This document shows positions 33,398-42,455 of a stretch of DNA of 64,000 bases, piece after piece (the stretch's first letter is position 1; every line of letters begins with the position of its first letter). The notes under the pieces were generated by a model. The model saw only the letters and a list, made by a program, of their open reading frames with translations. It was not told where the DNA came from and searched no databases. Both the position numbers and the translations under genes were made by a program. The DNA comes from Dehalococcoidia bacterium (GTDB lineage Bacteria > Chloroflexota > Dehalococcoidia > Lucifugimonadales > Lucifugimonadaceae): positions 1 to 64,000 of the forward strand of contig JAJEGY010000028.1 of assembly GCA_022819585.1 (NCBI GenBank), in the 5' to 3' direction.

Positions 33398-34156
33398 CTA
33401 GCGAAGGATTTGCGCAGAGAGGGACATCGCGGCGATTGCGGCAGTCTCAGTACGCAAGACCCGGGGGCCTAGGCTGGCGACGGTCGCTCCAAGATCAATT
33501 GCCTTCTGAGCCTCGTTGTCAGAGAATCCGCCCACTGGACCCAAGACGAGGGAAATCTTTCGTGGTCGATTTGGCATGATCCGCAGGGAGTACAGCAAAT
33601 CGGCGAACATCGGTTTCGTCGCACCTTCCCAGAGCAGGATTACTGACGCGCCGTGGTTCGACGCATCAGAAATGGTGTCCTTCAGCTGAGATGGTTCCTT
33701 GATGCTTGGAACGCGAACCCGCCCTGACAACTCGGCGGCTTCGCAGACGATGCGCTGCCATCTCTGTATACGGTTCGCACTGATTGTCGCTTCGGACTTC
33801 AGCACTCTTTCAGTGATGACGGGGCGAAATTCGGACGCCCCCAGTTCGGTGCACTTCGCTAGTGCGAGTTCGTAACGTTGCGGTCTGGTTAGGGCCATGA
33901 GCATCGAGATTCCCGTCTCCATCTCAACGTTCGGCTCTGCTACGCTGAGCAACCGCACAGTTGAATCCCCGCGGTTTGATGTCGTGATAAGTTCGGCGAC
34001 CCATTCGAGGCCATCCCCCGTGAACAGGGTGATCTGTTCCTCCTTCCTAAGTCGGAGGACGTTGACAATCTGATGGGAGATGCGCGTAGGTAGATCGAGT
34101 CGATCACCCACCTCGAGGTTTGGAGCCAAGGATTTATCGATGTAGAAGCGATGCAT
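33398..34156 (-). CDS. rsmE: 16S rRNA (uracil-N3)-methyltransferase RsmE
   Basis: A 252-residue SPOUT-fold enzyme that methylates U1498 of 16S rRNA. Family blocks are HHxxxVLRL-like NVLRLRKEEQITLFTGDG, then ALTRPQRYELALAKCTELGASEF and the SAM knot LGPVGGFSDNEAQ ... ASLGPRVLRTETAAIAAMSL. The usual Glu of GPEGG is Val here. It follows prmA by 7 nt, a common arrangement. Confidence 0.93.
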   Translation of the reverse strand: MHRFYIDKSLAPNLEVGDRLDLPTRISHQIVNVLRLRKEEQITLFTGDGLEWVAELITTSNRGDSTVRLLSVAEPNVEMETGISMLMALTRPQRYELALAKCTELGASEFRPVITERVLKSEATISANRIQRWQRIVCEAAELSGRVRVPSIKEPSQLKDTISDASNHGASVILLWEGATKPMFADLLYSLRIMPNRPRKISLVLGPVGGFSDNEAQKAIDLGATVASLGPRVLRTETAAIAAMSLSAQILR

Positions 34157-34163
34157 TGGATCG

Positions 34164-35120
34164 TTAGTTATCGTCGGATTTGACGATACGCAACATCAAC
34201 CAATCGCCCTCTTGGCGAGTTTCACTTATGGATACGTTCCCGGCATTTAGAAAAGCATCTCGGACTGAGTCGGCTTGGTCATCAAGGATTCCCGAAGCAA
34301 GGACAATCCCTCCAGGTTTGGTACTGTCTATGAGAGGTTCGGCGATGTCGATCAAGACGCGCGATGTGATGTTGGCGAATACGTAATCGAATTGGGTATC
34401 AGGCAGGTCCGGGTTAGGGATTGATCCTTCGAGAACATGGGCACGGTCGTCTACACCAGACATCTCTAGGTTGTCTCGGATTGCACGAATGGCTGTTTCG
34501 TCAATGTCTAAGCACCATGCTTTGGATGCTCCCAACTTCAAGGCAACTATCGAGAGGACGCCAGAACCGCAACCAACATCGAGGGCATGTCGTCCTACGA
34601 GCCCACCCGATTCCGCTTCAAGCAGGATCTGTTTCAGGCAAAGGCGTGTTGTCGGGTGATTGCCTGTACCGAACGCCAGCCCGGGGGACAAGTAGACGCA
34701 GATATCCTCAGTTTCAGAGTAGTCTGGAATCCCTTCATCAGGCATCCTTGGGGAGATGACGATCCGATCACCTACCCGGATGGTGGGGAAAGTCTGGTTC
34801 ACCCATTCGTCTGGCGTTACAACGCGCTCTTCGTGCGGCTCCGTATCGGTAAGTTCAGAGATTAACCGCAGTCCGATTTCGATCATGCCTTTACGGTTTT
34901 CGATCGTTTCATCGATTTTGAGATAGCAGTAGACGGTAACCTCGCCATCCGACGAGTAGTCTGAACCAACTACGTCTGCATCCCAATCACCTGTCTGCGA
35001 GACGAAGACCCGCCCATCGCCGTAGCGCGAGAAGAGGTGAGTTACGGGTTCTGCGAACTCTGACGGCAGTACGATGCTGATCTCTAGCCAGCGATCAGAT
35101 TGGGAGTCTGAACGACTCAT
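34164..35120 (-). CDS. prmA: Ribosomal protein L11 methyltransferase
   Basis: A 318-residue SAM-dependent enzyme that trimethylates ribosomal protein L11. PrmA-specific LSPGLAFGTGNHPTTRLCL is followed by SAM motif I HALDVGCGSGVLSIVALKLGA (motif I core VGCGSG) and the NxTS-type FANITSRVLIDIA. Length is typical. It sits between dnaJ and rsmE, 54 nt after dnaJ. Confidence 0.95.
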   Translation of the reverse strand: MSRSDSQSDRWLEISIVLPSEFAEPVTHLFSRYGDGRVFVSQTGDWDADVVGSDYSSDGEVTVYCYLKIDETIENRKGMIEIGLRLISELTDTEPHEERVVTPDEWVNQTFPTIRVGDRIVISPRMPDEGIPDYSETEDICVYLSPGLAFGTGNHPTTRLCLKQILLEAESGGLVGRHALDVGCGSGVLSIVALKLGASKAWCLDIDETAIRAIRDNLEMSGVDDRAHVLEGSIPNPDLPDTQFDYVFANITSRVLIDIAEPLIDSTKPGGIVLASGILDDQADSVRDAFLNAGNVSISETRQEGDWLMLRIVKSDDN

Positions 35121-35174
35121 CGGCTATGCGGTAATGGCTCAACGCCGAAATGCAACCGCGTGTCAACGACCATA

Positions 35175-36353
35175 TTATTGGCCCGTGAAAGCGCCCTTGA
35201 GCCAGCTCCAGATACCGTTGTCGTCCTCATTTTCAGTTGAACGCGAACCATAAGATTGGTCATTCTCCACAATGACAGGCTCCAGCGCGTTGGCGTCTGT
35301 TGCACGCATCGTGTCACCAAGTTTGCGGACTATGTCTTTCTGTTCGTTGGTAAGAGATCGTGGTGTGATCACGGCGATCTGCACTACCTGATCGCCGCGT
35401 GGGCCGTCGTTCCGGAGCCTCGGAACTCCCAAGCCGCGTAGGATGACTTGGTGCCCCGTCTGAACACCAGGATCGATTTTGATCTCTTTGTCGCCTTCCA
35501 AGGTTGGAACGGTGATCAACCCCCCGAGCATTGCAGAAACGACGTTCAATTCGGCTCGGATCAGGACATCGTTGCCACTACGGGTGAAGATCCGATCCAG
35601 TTCGACGTGAACGCGGACGTAAAGGTCGCCTGCTTGTCCTCCGAACTCGCCGACGTCGCCATGCCCTCGCATGACAATGCGTGTGCCGTCGTCTACACCA
35701 GCAGGGACATCGATCGAGATTTTGCGCCGATTATTGGAGGTGCCGGTCGCGTGGCATTGGATGCAAGCACGATCCACCCTGGTCCCGACGCCTCTACAGG
35801 TTGAACACTCGCTGATCTGCTCGAAGTTCCCGAACAGGGTCCTTTGTGCACGACGGACTTTACCCGAACCGCTACAGGTCTGGCAAGTTGTTGTGGCGCT
35901 GCCGGGCTCTCCTCTTGTCCCGCTGCAACGAGAGCAGATTTCACGCCGCGAAATCTCGGTTTCGAGGTTGGTCCCGAATATGGCATCGCGGAAGGAGATG
36001 CTCACACCTAGTTCAACATCCCCACCGCGTCGGACGCGAGTCCCTGCCGCGCCGCCAAAGAACGACTCAAAGATATCCCCGAAACCGCCGAAATCGCTGA
36101 AGCCTTCGAATCCACGACTTCCATTGCCGTTGACGCCTTGGTGGCCGAAGCGATCGTAACGTGCTCTGCTCTCGGAATCGCTGAGCACCTGATATGCTTC
36201 GTTGATCTCCTTGAAACGTTCGGTCGCGCCTTCCTCCTTGTTGCGGTCAGGATGGTATTGCAACGCCTTCCGACGAAATGCTTTCTTGATGTCTTCCTCG
36301 TTTGCAGTTCGAGGGAGTTCGAGCACCTCGTAATAATCGCGCTTGTCGCTCAT
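35175..36353 (-). CDS. dnaJ: Chaperone protein DnaJ
   Basis: A 392-residue type I Hsp40. The J domain (about 1-70) has YHPDRN. A Gly/Phe-rich stretch (HQGVNGNGSRGFEG) follows. The zinc-binding region has four CxxCxGxG-type repeats (CSRCSGTR, CQTCSGSG, CSTCRGVG, CIQCHATG), two of them with a changed glycine. The C-terminal client-binding domains contain the GHGDVGEFGGQAGDLYV block. It stimulates DnaK ATPase. hrcA is 63 nt upstream, but grpE and dnaK are not in this cluster. Confidence 0.96.
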   Translation of the reverse strand: MSDKRDYYEVLELPRTANEEDIKKAFRRKALQYHPDRNKEEGATERFKEINEAYQVLSDSESRARYDRFGHQGVNGNGSRGFEGFSDFGGFGDIFESFFGGAAGTRVRRGGDVELGVSISFRDAIFGTNLETEISRREICSRCSGTRGEPGSATTTCQTCSGSGKVRRAQRTLFGNFEQISECSTCRGVGTRVDRACIQCHATGTSNNRRKISIDVPAGVDDGTRIVMRGHGDVGEFGGQAGDLYVRVHVELDRIFTRSGNDVLIRAELNVVSAMLGGLITVPTLEGDKEIKIDPGVQTGHQVILRGLGVPRLRNDGPRGDQVVQIAVITPRSLTNEQKDIVRKLGDTMRATDANALEPVIVENDQSYGSRSTENEDDNGIWSWLKGAFTGQ

Positions 36354-36416
36354 CGGATTAGGTGGGTTCTTCCGGGTTCGGGTGTTGTGTGTGACGGTGG
36401 TTGTGGCGGGGAAGAC

Positions 36417-37439
36417 TCAGCTTCGGTTGACCATCGCATCTAGGGTGTCAGCCGCGAATGTCACCGTCGGGATTGCGCGATCGTATGCAGTGCGCATGGG
36501 CGATATCAGCCCCACGACGCCGCGTGCGTTCACTTCACCTCCGTAACCAGACATGATCACACTGTAATCGCAGAGTTCAGGGCGGTTATTTTCCGAGCCG
36601 ATAGCGACCACTGGCTGGCTGCCACAGGCGATTCCAGCGATCAAGTCGGCGAAGGCGTCGTCGTTTTCGAGCGTCGAGATTGCTTGTGCGCCTTTAGCCG
36701 GCTGCGTAGCGAGTTCGGGGTCCGACATGAAGTGGCCGAAGCCGCTCATGAATCGCTCACCGGGGACTGAATCGGCGTGCACTAGGGCCTCAATGGTTGC
36801 TTCCCAAACCAATTGCTCGAACTCGTCGTCGAGATCCTCGCGGTCTTTTTTTGCTACGAGTTCTCGAACCTCTCTCCCAGCTACTTCGGCGGTCACCTTG
36901 TTGCGGGTTTTTTCGAGCTGAGAGTCGTTGATCTCGCGCTTCAACTGCAAGACGCTACGGTAGACACGCGCCTCTTGGAGGACGAGGACAAGCATGACCA
37001 GCATGTCGTGAAGCCGTAGGAGCTCAATCTGTTTGACGTCTGGCATCTTGGCACGTGGGGCGGTGATGAAGGCCAAAGCACCGATCAGATCGGCGATGAC
37101 GGTCGCGGCGATTCGCACCCAAGCATCGACATCGTCAGGCGCTATGTCCATCCGGTGGTTGAGCAGCGTCACCAAGTCTTCGGGAGGTGGCGAATTGAGA
37201 TCCAGACCACCGACGAAGTGACGGTACCCCTTCTCAACCGGGATTGCACCTGACGAAGTATGAGGGCGTAAAAGATAGCCCTCTTCGATGAGGACTCCCA
37301 TCTCATTGCGTATAGTTGCGGAACTTACATTGAAGCCGCCGGATTTCGCGACCGCGCTGGATGAGACCGGCATCGCAGTCGAGATGTAGTCGTCCACGAT
37401 AAAGGTGAGAATTGTGCTTCTTCGCTCTGGTAGAGACAT
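36417..37439 (-). CDS. hrcA: Heat-inducible transcription repressor HrcA
   Basis: A 340-residue repressor with an N-terminal winged helix (RRSTILTFIVDDYI, VSSATIRNEMGVLIEEGYL, HTSSGAIPVEKGYRHFV) and the C-terminal IGSENN...CDYSVIMSGYG block. HrcA represses chaperone operons by binding CIRCE. I see no CIRCE inverted repeat upstream of this gene. It is the first gene of hrcA-dnaJ-prmA-rsmE. Confidence 0.94.
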   Translation of the reverse strand: MSLPERRSTILTFIVDDYISTAMPVSSSAVAKSGGFNVSSATIRNEMGVLIEEGYLLRPHTSSGAIPVEKGYRHFVGGLDLNSPPPEDLVTLLNHRMDIAPDDVDAWVRIAATVIADLIGALAFITAPRAKMPDVKQIELLRLHDMLVMLVLVLQEARVYRSVLQLKREINDSQLEKTRNKVTAEVAGREVRELVAKKDREDLDDEFEQLVWEATIEALVHADSVPGERFMSGFGHFMSDPELATQPAKGAQAISTLENDDAFADLIAGIACGSQPVVAIGSENNRPELCDYSVIMSGYGGEVNARGVVGLISPMRTAYDRAIPTVTFAADTLDAMVNRS

Positions 37440-37588
37440 TATTGGAAATCTGAGATCAGCTGCGTCGGACCGCCATCGTTGATGGGAATCATCGTACTCG
37501 ATTCGCCATGAAAAAGAACCGATCCCTGTTAACTGAATCTAACACGGGGCGTATCAATTCGACAAACGGAGGGCGCTTTGTGGGTTGA

Positions 37589-38083
37589 TCAATCCAACGG
37601 CATTTGGACTGCCGCGCCAACCGATTTCGGCAGAATGTGAAGGATTTCGAAATCATTGCTTGAGAATGCTGGTGCTAGCAACATAGTCCGGTGGCAATTG
37701 GCAGGATCGCCTTCCGAGCACATCAAGGCCAACCGATTTCCCAAGGCGAGGTTCGAAACTTGGGCTATTGCAACTTGAAAATCAGGATCACTCAATCTGG
37801 TTCGATACCAATCGTTACTGGATTCTGCCTCGTCACTGGTGCGTTTTTGAGGCCCCCTAGGCATACCTCCGAGTCCATCTCCCATCCAGAGGTAGTTGAT
37901 CCCGTGCTGGCGCAAACCTGCGTCCAGTTTTTCCCGATTTGACCATGGGGCGAACCGGGAGTACGGGTATGACCTGACATCGACTAGCAGTTCGATCTTG
38001 TGCGGGGTCATCAGTTCGATGAATCGCTCCCACGAGTGATTGCTGTGGCCGATAGTGTAGATAACTGTTTTGGTGTTCTTCAT
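37589..38083 (-). CDS. DUF488 family protein
   Basis: A 164-residue protein with the DUF488 pattern: IYTIGHSNHSWERFIELM, LLVDVRSYPYSRFAPWSN, GINYLWMGDGLGG and the CSEGDPANCHR motif, a likely metal- or nucleotide-binding site. The function is undefined; the family often neighbours DNA or nucleotide genes. ATG 38083. It is divergent from the next gene. Confidence 0.88.
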   Translation of the reverse strand: MKNTKTVIYTIGHSNHSWERFIELMTPHKIELLVDVRSYPYSRFAPWSNREKLDAGLRQHGINYLWMGDGLGGMPRGPQKRTSDEAESSNDWYRTRLSDPDFQVAIAQVSNLALGNRLALMCSEGDPANCHRTMLLAPAFSSNDFEILHILPKSVGAAVQMPLD

Positions 38084-38173
38084 GTCCGTCCAATTATGAA
38101 GTCACGGAGGCATGGAGGGTACACTCGATAATGGAAGTGATTCTCGCCCTCAGATCGGAGTTGAAAACCAACG

Positions 38174-38818
38174 ATGGAGATATCTCTCAACGGACAGAAC
38201 GCGTTTCTTGTGAAGACGGCCTCGGGCACCGTGATCTGTGATCCCGCGAACGAGGAGGAAGCGACCTTCGTGCCTTCGTCGGCCGCTGACGACACGGTAC
38301 TGACTGCGGTGTTGAGGAGTCGTCCCGCCAACTCTACTTTCCGTAGGCAGGGTCGATTCGCCAGTTCTGACGTGATTTCACATCCTGGGGAGTACGAGAT
38401 TGGCGATCTCGGTCTGCGTGGAATTGCCCTGCCTGTTGATTCAGAGTCGAAGAAGACTGTCACCTCGTTTCGGATCGACGCTGAGAGCTTAGCTGTTTAC
38501 ATGCTTGGTCGGCCTAAAGCGTCGCCCGACTCTCGCACGGTTCAGATCATCGGCCGCGTGGATGTTTTGCTTCTCGACGCGGCACGATTGGAGATGGACG
38601 TCAAGGAGCTATCGTCTTTAATCGGTGCGTTGGATCCTTCGCTGGTGTTGGCAAACGGGATTGACCCCGATACCGAAGAACCTGGCATGATGCTGAAATC
38701 GTTGCTTGGAGAGACGGGAAGCGACCAGGCAAACAAGGAACCGCAACCCCGTGTGAGCGTGACTAAGAGCAACCTGCCGGATGATCGTCAGTTGGTTGTG
38801 TTGCGACCGCGATCGTAG
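38174..38818 (+). CDS. Metallo-beta-lactamase-fold protein lacking metal-binding motif
   Basis: A 214-residue protein whose strands MEISLNGQNAFLVKTASGTVICDP (start) and ISHPGEYEIGDLGLRGIAL match the UlaG-like/COG2220 branch of the beta-lactamase fold. The HxHxDH metal site, expected after TVLTAVL, is absent (RSRPANS instead), so it is unlikely to be a metallohydrolase. The later half keeps GRVDVLLLD but not the metal aspartate context. A binding or scaffold role is likelier. A terminator follows 20 nt after the stop. Confidence 0.7.
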   Translation: MEISLNGQNAFLVKTASGTVICDPANEEEATFVPSSAADDTVLTAVLRSRPANSTFRRQGRFASSDVISHPGEYEIGDLGLRGIALPVDSESKKTVTSFRIDAESLAVYMLGRPKASPDSRTVQIIGRVDVLLLDAARLEMDVKELSSLIGALDPSLVLANGIDPDTEEPGMMLKSLLGETGSDQANKEPQPRVSVTKSNLPDDRQLVVLRPRS

Positions 38819-38837
38819 GCAACACCATTCCAATAAG

Positions 38838-38873
38838 AAAGCGCCCGCCAAGTTGGTTTTGGCAGGCGCTTTT
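38838..38873. terminator. Bidirectional intrinsic terminator
   Basis: Stem AAAGCGCCCGCCAA / TTGGCAGGCGCTTT with one mismatch and a 7-nt loop, followed by a T-tract on the + strand and by CTTTCTTATT on the minus strand. It lies between two convergent genes and serves both. Confidence 0.8.
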
Positions 38874-38902
38874 GTTGTCCGCTAACCGGTTTGATCCGCT
38901 GG

Positions 38903-40306
38903 CTAAGTCTCTTCGCTGGGCCTTCGGCTGTACTGCCATCCGAAGTAGCCCGCGATGCCGACGAGTAGCAGCACCAAGATGATGGCGAGAGGAATAGTAG
39001 CGTTGAAACCACCACCAGTCTCTTCCGGTTCTGGTGTCGCCGTAGGTGGCGGTACCGGTGTCGGCGGAATTGGCGTTGCAGTAGGCGGCTCTGACGTAGC
39101 TGTCGGTTCCGGCGTCGCCGGCGGCGGCACAGGAGTCGGTGTCGGAGGAATTGGCGTCGCAGTAGGCGGTTCCGGCGTCGCTGTCGGTTCCGGCGTCGCC
39201 GTCGGCGGCACAGGAGTCGGTGTCGGAGGAATTGGCGTCGCGGTAGGCGGCTCTGGCGTAGCTGTCGGTTCCGGCGTCGCCGTCGGCGGCACAGGAGTCG
39301 GTGTCGGAGGAATTGGCGTTGCAGTAGGCGGTTCTGGCGTCGCGGTCGGCGGCACAGGAGTCGGTTCTGGTGTGTGTGTCGCTGTCGGTTCCGGGACCGC
39401 GGTGGGAGCCAGTGCAGGGAAGAACAGTCGGACATCAGCTTGCTGACCGGCCATAAACACGCCTTCCTCTTCGGATACTATCCTGATATTCGGGTCGGTC
39501 GGATGGCCTTTATCGATCAAGTAAAAGTTGATCGGTGAGCCGTTGAAACCGGCGTCTGCGTTGGTGATTTCGAGCGTGTATGACCCGTCGGTCACTGTCA
39601 CCTTGTCGGTCGGTGGCAAGTTTCCGATTACCGCGAAAATCTGGTACCCATCAGGTACTAAACCAGTAGGAGTGAAGGCCTGACCAGATAACCTCATTAC
39701 GGTTGTTCCGCTTGGTTCGGGTGTCTGAGCTGGAGTTGTCGTCGCGGGTGTCGTTGCGGGTGTTGTCGCGGGCAGAGATGGGAAGTCTATTGTGAAATCG
39801 TCTAGGAAAACCGGAAAGCTGAATTCACACGCCAGACAGAAAGTACCATCATCGTTAACCAGCGCGTAGTACGAGATCGTTGTCGCTTCAACCGTTCCGC
39901 CCAGCAAGAACTTTATCTCGCTACCAACAAGCTCGACGGGTGGGTTTACGGTCAGGTCTTCGAAACCGTTACGATCAGCAGTGCCTTGACCGATCATGAC
40001 GGATTGCGAGAGCCAATCGCCGATTTTGGCGGTTAGGGTCAAATTCTCCACTCCGAGCGGAGATCCTTGTACTGTGACCCAACCGCTGAAGATAACGGCC
40101 GGAAGTGCGGGTGGTAACTGTGACTGCGCTTGAGCATCGTCGCGAGTTGCCACCAGCGCGGTCGTAACCGCTGTTAGAACTGTCACCGCGAGCACGAGCG
40201 CGATTGCCCAATTTCGCGCCGTTGATGATCTAATTATGTCCACGTTCCGGGTCGGCCTGCCATTGCGGCGGGCCGGGATCTTGTCACGCTCGTTTACGTG
40301 GTGCAT
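38903..40306 (-). CDS. Membrane-anchored surface protein with Pro-Thr repeat stalk (paralog 2)
   Basis: A 467-residue protein: signal-anchor helix at about 31-53, two homologous probably beta-sandwich modules (about 65-180 and 205-300), a 110-residue Pro-Thr-Glu stalk of 27-residue repeats, then a hydrophobic helix (FNATIPLAIILVLLLVGI) and a basic tail. The modules share the pattern AVIFSGWVTVQG / RLSGQAFTPTG with the next gene. The architecture suggests a wall- or membrane-bound surface protein. Start ATG 40306. The function is not recognised. Confidence 0.75.
   Translation of the reverse strand: MHHVNERDKIPARRNGRPTRNVDIIRSSTARNWAIALVLAVTVLTAVTTALVATRDDAQAQSQLPPALPAVIFSGWVTVQGSPLGVENLTLTAKIGDWLSQSVMIGQGTADRNGFEDLTVNPPVELVGSEIKFLLGGTVEATTISYYALVNDDGTFCLACEFSFPVFLDDFTIDFPSLPATTPATTPATTTPAQTPEPSGTTVMRLSGQAFTPTGLVPDGYQIFAVIGNLPPTDKVTVTDGSYTLEITNADAGFNGSPINFYLIDKGHPTDPNIRIVSEEEGVFMAGQQADVRLFFPALAPTAVPEPTATHTPEPTPVPPTATPEPPTATPIPPTPTPVPPTATPEPTATPEPPTATPIPPTPTPVPPTATPEPTATPEPPTATPIPPTPTPVPPPATPEPTATSEPPTATPIPPTPVPPPTATPEPEETGGGFNATIPLAIILVLLLVGIAGYFGWQYSRRPSEET
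39066..39389 (-). repeat. 81-bp tandem repeat, four copies
   Basis: A GGAATTGGCG-anchored 81-bp unit begins at 39066, 39147, 39228 and 39309, with over 90 percent identity by eye between copies, encoding a 27-residue Pro-Thr-Glu unit in the surface protein. The spacing is exact, which implies recent unequal exchange or slippage. It is coding, in frame, and not a CRISPR array. Confidence 0.9.
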
Positions 40307-40317
40307 CTGGATTCACC

Positions 40318-41775
40318 TCATCTCTTCCGATTTAGGGCGGATTCATCCTCGGTGTCGAAAAGCGCTGTTTCTCTCTTTCGAGTAGCTGCGAGGCGCCATG
40401 CAAAGACGCTCAGAAGTGCCACAATGCTCAACGGCAATGTCGCTTCCATCGATCCGCTTTGGTTCGTGGTTGCGTTGCAGAAACCGCCACCGTTTTCAGT
40501 CTCGGTTGGGGGCTCCGCTCCGCTGCTACCCGGTACGAACTGGGTAGGACGGACAATCTCAAGTACAGCAGCAGTTGCTTCGCCTGCCTCGGCTGTGGGC
40601 CGAGGCGTTCTCGTCGGTTCCGGAGTGAGCGTGGCGGTCGGAATCTCAGTAGGTGTCGCCGTCGGTGGTTCTGTCGGCTCTGGGGTAGGAGTCGGCTCGG
40701 GTGTGTTTGTAGACGGCGGGACCGGCGTGTTAGTCGGAGTCAACGTCGGGGGCAGCGTCGGCGTCAAGGTTGGCGTCGGCGTCAACGTCGGCAATGGCGT
40801 TGGGGTGATCGTGGGTGTATGCGTGACCGTCGGAGTCGGCGTGATTGTGGGGGTATCAGTAGGTGTCGGGGTCGGCGTGAAGGTCGGTAACAGGTCAGGG
40901 AACACCAAAGTCACGTTCTCAAAGTTTGCACCGCTTACGAATGCCCCTGGTGGAGATAGTGCCTTCAGGAATCGTGGTGCACCTGAAGGATCATTCCGAT
41001 CGACCAAGAAGAATGTGACGGGCGCGTTTCGGTACTTCTTGTCGATGACATCAACCGTGATGAAGTATTCAGCGCCGTAAACTTCGACGTTGGATGAACG
41101 GTAGTCTTCACCAACCGTAACGTAAATCTCCGATCCGTCTGGCAACGGACCTCGAGGCGTACGTGCTCTCCCTGAGAAGAATGCCGGGCTGAGGATCTCA
41201 GGCGATGGCGTCCACGTAGGTGTCACGGTCGGAGTCGGCACCGGCAAGTTAGGGAAATCGAGATCAAGTTCCCTAAGGATTGGGAATGTCCACGTGCAAC
41301 CGCCGCAGATCTCACCGCTGAATTCGTTTATGACCGCATACCAATTGGTAGTTGCTGCGAGAATGGTGTCTTCCAGCCAGAACTCGATCTGTGATCCGAA
41401 GAGGTCCAGTTCTGGGTCTGGTGCTACGACCAAGTGAGCGTAGGCTGAGGGACGGTTCGGCAAGGAGCCTACGATGGTAGGCGCGGATTCGTACTTGTCG
41501 CCGATTCGCGCTGAGATCTTGAAACCAGAGTATTCCGGTTCTTCGCCGTTGATGGTCACGTGGCCGTTAAACACTATCGCTGGGAATGTTGGTGGGACGC
41601 CAGGATTCTGTTGCGCCTGCAGCGCGTTTCTGTCATTGGTCGCCACCGCGATGAGGCTGACGGCTACCAAAGCGGTTGCCGCCAAGACCGCGCCCCAAGT
41701 TCTCAAGGGCTTGATCATCTGACGTGCGACTACAGACATCCATAGCTTCCCAATAAGCATTGTGCGATTTTCCAT
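40318..41775 (-). CDS. Membrane-anchored surface protein with Pro-Thr stalk (paralog 1)
   Basis: A 485-residue protein with the same plan as its downstream neighbour: N-terminal hydrophobic helix (about 30-47), two related modules ([13 protein letters not shown] and [13 protein letters not shown] starts), a long Thr-Pro stalk (about 300-400), and a C-terminal membrane helix with a basic tail. Each module ends with a V-F-P-D-L-type motif before the next linker. I chose ATG 41775 (AGGA upstream); the frame extends to ATG 41832, which overlaps a hairpin. Only 11 nt separate the two genes, so they are co-transcribed, and no clear terminator divides them from rpsI. Confidence 0.72.
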   Translation of the reverse strand: MENRTMLIGKLWMSVVARQMIKPLRTWGAVLAATALVAVSLIAVATNDRNALQAQQNPGVPPTFPAIVFNGHVTINGEEPEYSGFKISARIGDKYESAPTIVGSLPNRPSAYAHLVVAPDPELDLFGSQIEFWLEDTILAATTNWYAVINEFSGEICGGCTWTFPILRELDLDFPNLPVPTPTVTPTWTPSPEILSPAFFSGRARTPRGPLPDGSEIYVTVGEDYRSSNVEVYGAEYFITVDVIDKKYRNAPVTFFLVDRNDPSGAPRFLKALSPPGAFVSGANFENVTLVFPDLLPTFTPTPTPTDTPTITPTPTVTHTPTITPTPLPTLTPTPTLTPTLPPTLTPTNTPVPPSTNTPEPTPTPEPTEPPTATPTEIPTATLTPEPTRTPRPTAEAGEATAAVLEIVRPTQFVPGSSGAEPPTETENGGGFCNATTNQSGSMEATLPLSIVALLSVFAWRLAATRKRETALFDTEDESALNRKR

Positions 41776-41818
41776 AGCGAAAAATCCTAGGAATTCGATG
41801 CAACGTTGAACGATTCCG

Positions 41819-41847
41819 CCGCGTGTTGGCATCGATTAATCACGCGG
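41819..41847. terminator. Hairpin between rpsI and surface protein gene
   Basis: A 7-bp stem CCGCGTG / CACGCGG with a 15-nt loop, 25 nt after the rpsI stop on the minus strand. No T-tract follows, so it is at most a weak terminator or processing site. Confidence 0.35.
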
Positions 41848-41871
41848 TGAACGGGCATTGATGGACGAGAT

Positions 41872-42276
41872 TTAGCGCTTGGTGTACTGTGGCGCTTTAC
41901 GTGCCCGTTTGAGTCCGTACTTCTTGGACTCACGCATCCTAGGATCGCGCGTTAGGAGCTTGTGGCTCTTTAAGACCGGGCGAAGCTGGGGATCGAACGC
42001 GATTAATGCGCGGGAGAGGCCGTGCGAGAGAGCGACAGCTTGCCCGTGTACCCCACCGCCATGCGTCTTGGCGACTACAGTAACTTTGCCAGCAAGTTCA
42101 GTTACGTTGAGCGGTCGCATCGCCTCCGAGAACCATTGATCAACGGATATCACCTCGTTCAATGGTTTTCCGTTCAAGGTCACGCCTCCCTCGCGGTTGT
42201 AGAGGCGGACCCGAGCAACGGAGGTCTTACGTCTGCCGGTGCCGTAATAATAGTGATCGTCGTTTTCAGTCGTCAA
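41872..42276 (-). CDS. rpsI: 30S ribosomal protein S9
   Basis: A 134-residue S9 (uS9) of the small subunit. It has YGTGRRKTSVARVRLY near the start, GKPLNEVI, HGGGVHGQAVALSHGLSRAL, and the basic RKAPQYTKR tail that reaches the P-site tRNA. TTG 42276 is the start, with GAGGAG six bases upstream. It is the last gene of the ribosomal block, after rplM. Confidence 0.96.
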   Translation of the reverse strand: MTTENDDHYYYGTGRRKTSVARVRLYNREGGVTLNGKPLNEVISVDQWFSEAMRPLNVTELAGKVTVVAKTHGGGVHGQAVALSHGLSRALIAFDPQLRPVLKSHKLLTRDPRMRESKKYGLKRARKAPQYTKR

Positions 42277-42455
42277 GTTGTGCTCCTCACGCGGCTAGCG
42301 CGCCGTTGCGGATCTGTTGAATGCACAAGCGAGAACGACCATGACGTTTTGAGATCGTACTTCGCTTATGGGCAGGCGTTTGTCAGCCCGGTTCGTCATA
42401 CGTCGCAAGGCAGTGCTTCGGATTGAGGACATAGACCGATTTATGGGGACAAGCT

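Noticed and set aside
37440-37588. CIRCE operator upstream of hrcA
   Set aside because: No TTAGCACTC-N9-GAGTGCTAA or close variant is present.
39066-39389. CRISPR array
   Set aside because: Units abut without variable spacers and lie in frame inside a coding Pro-Thr stalk.
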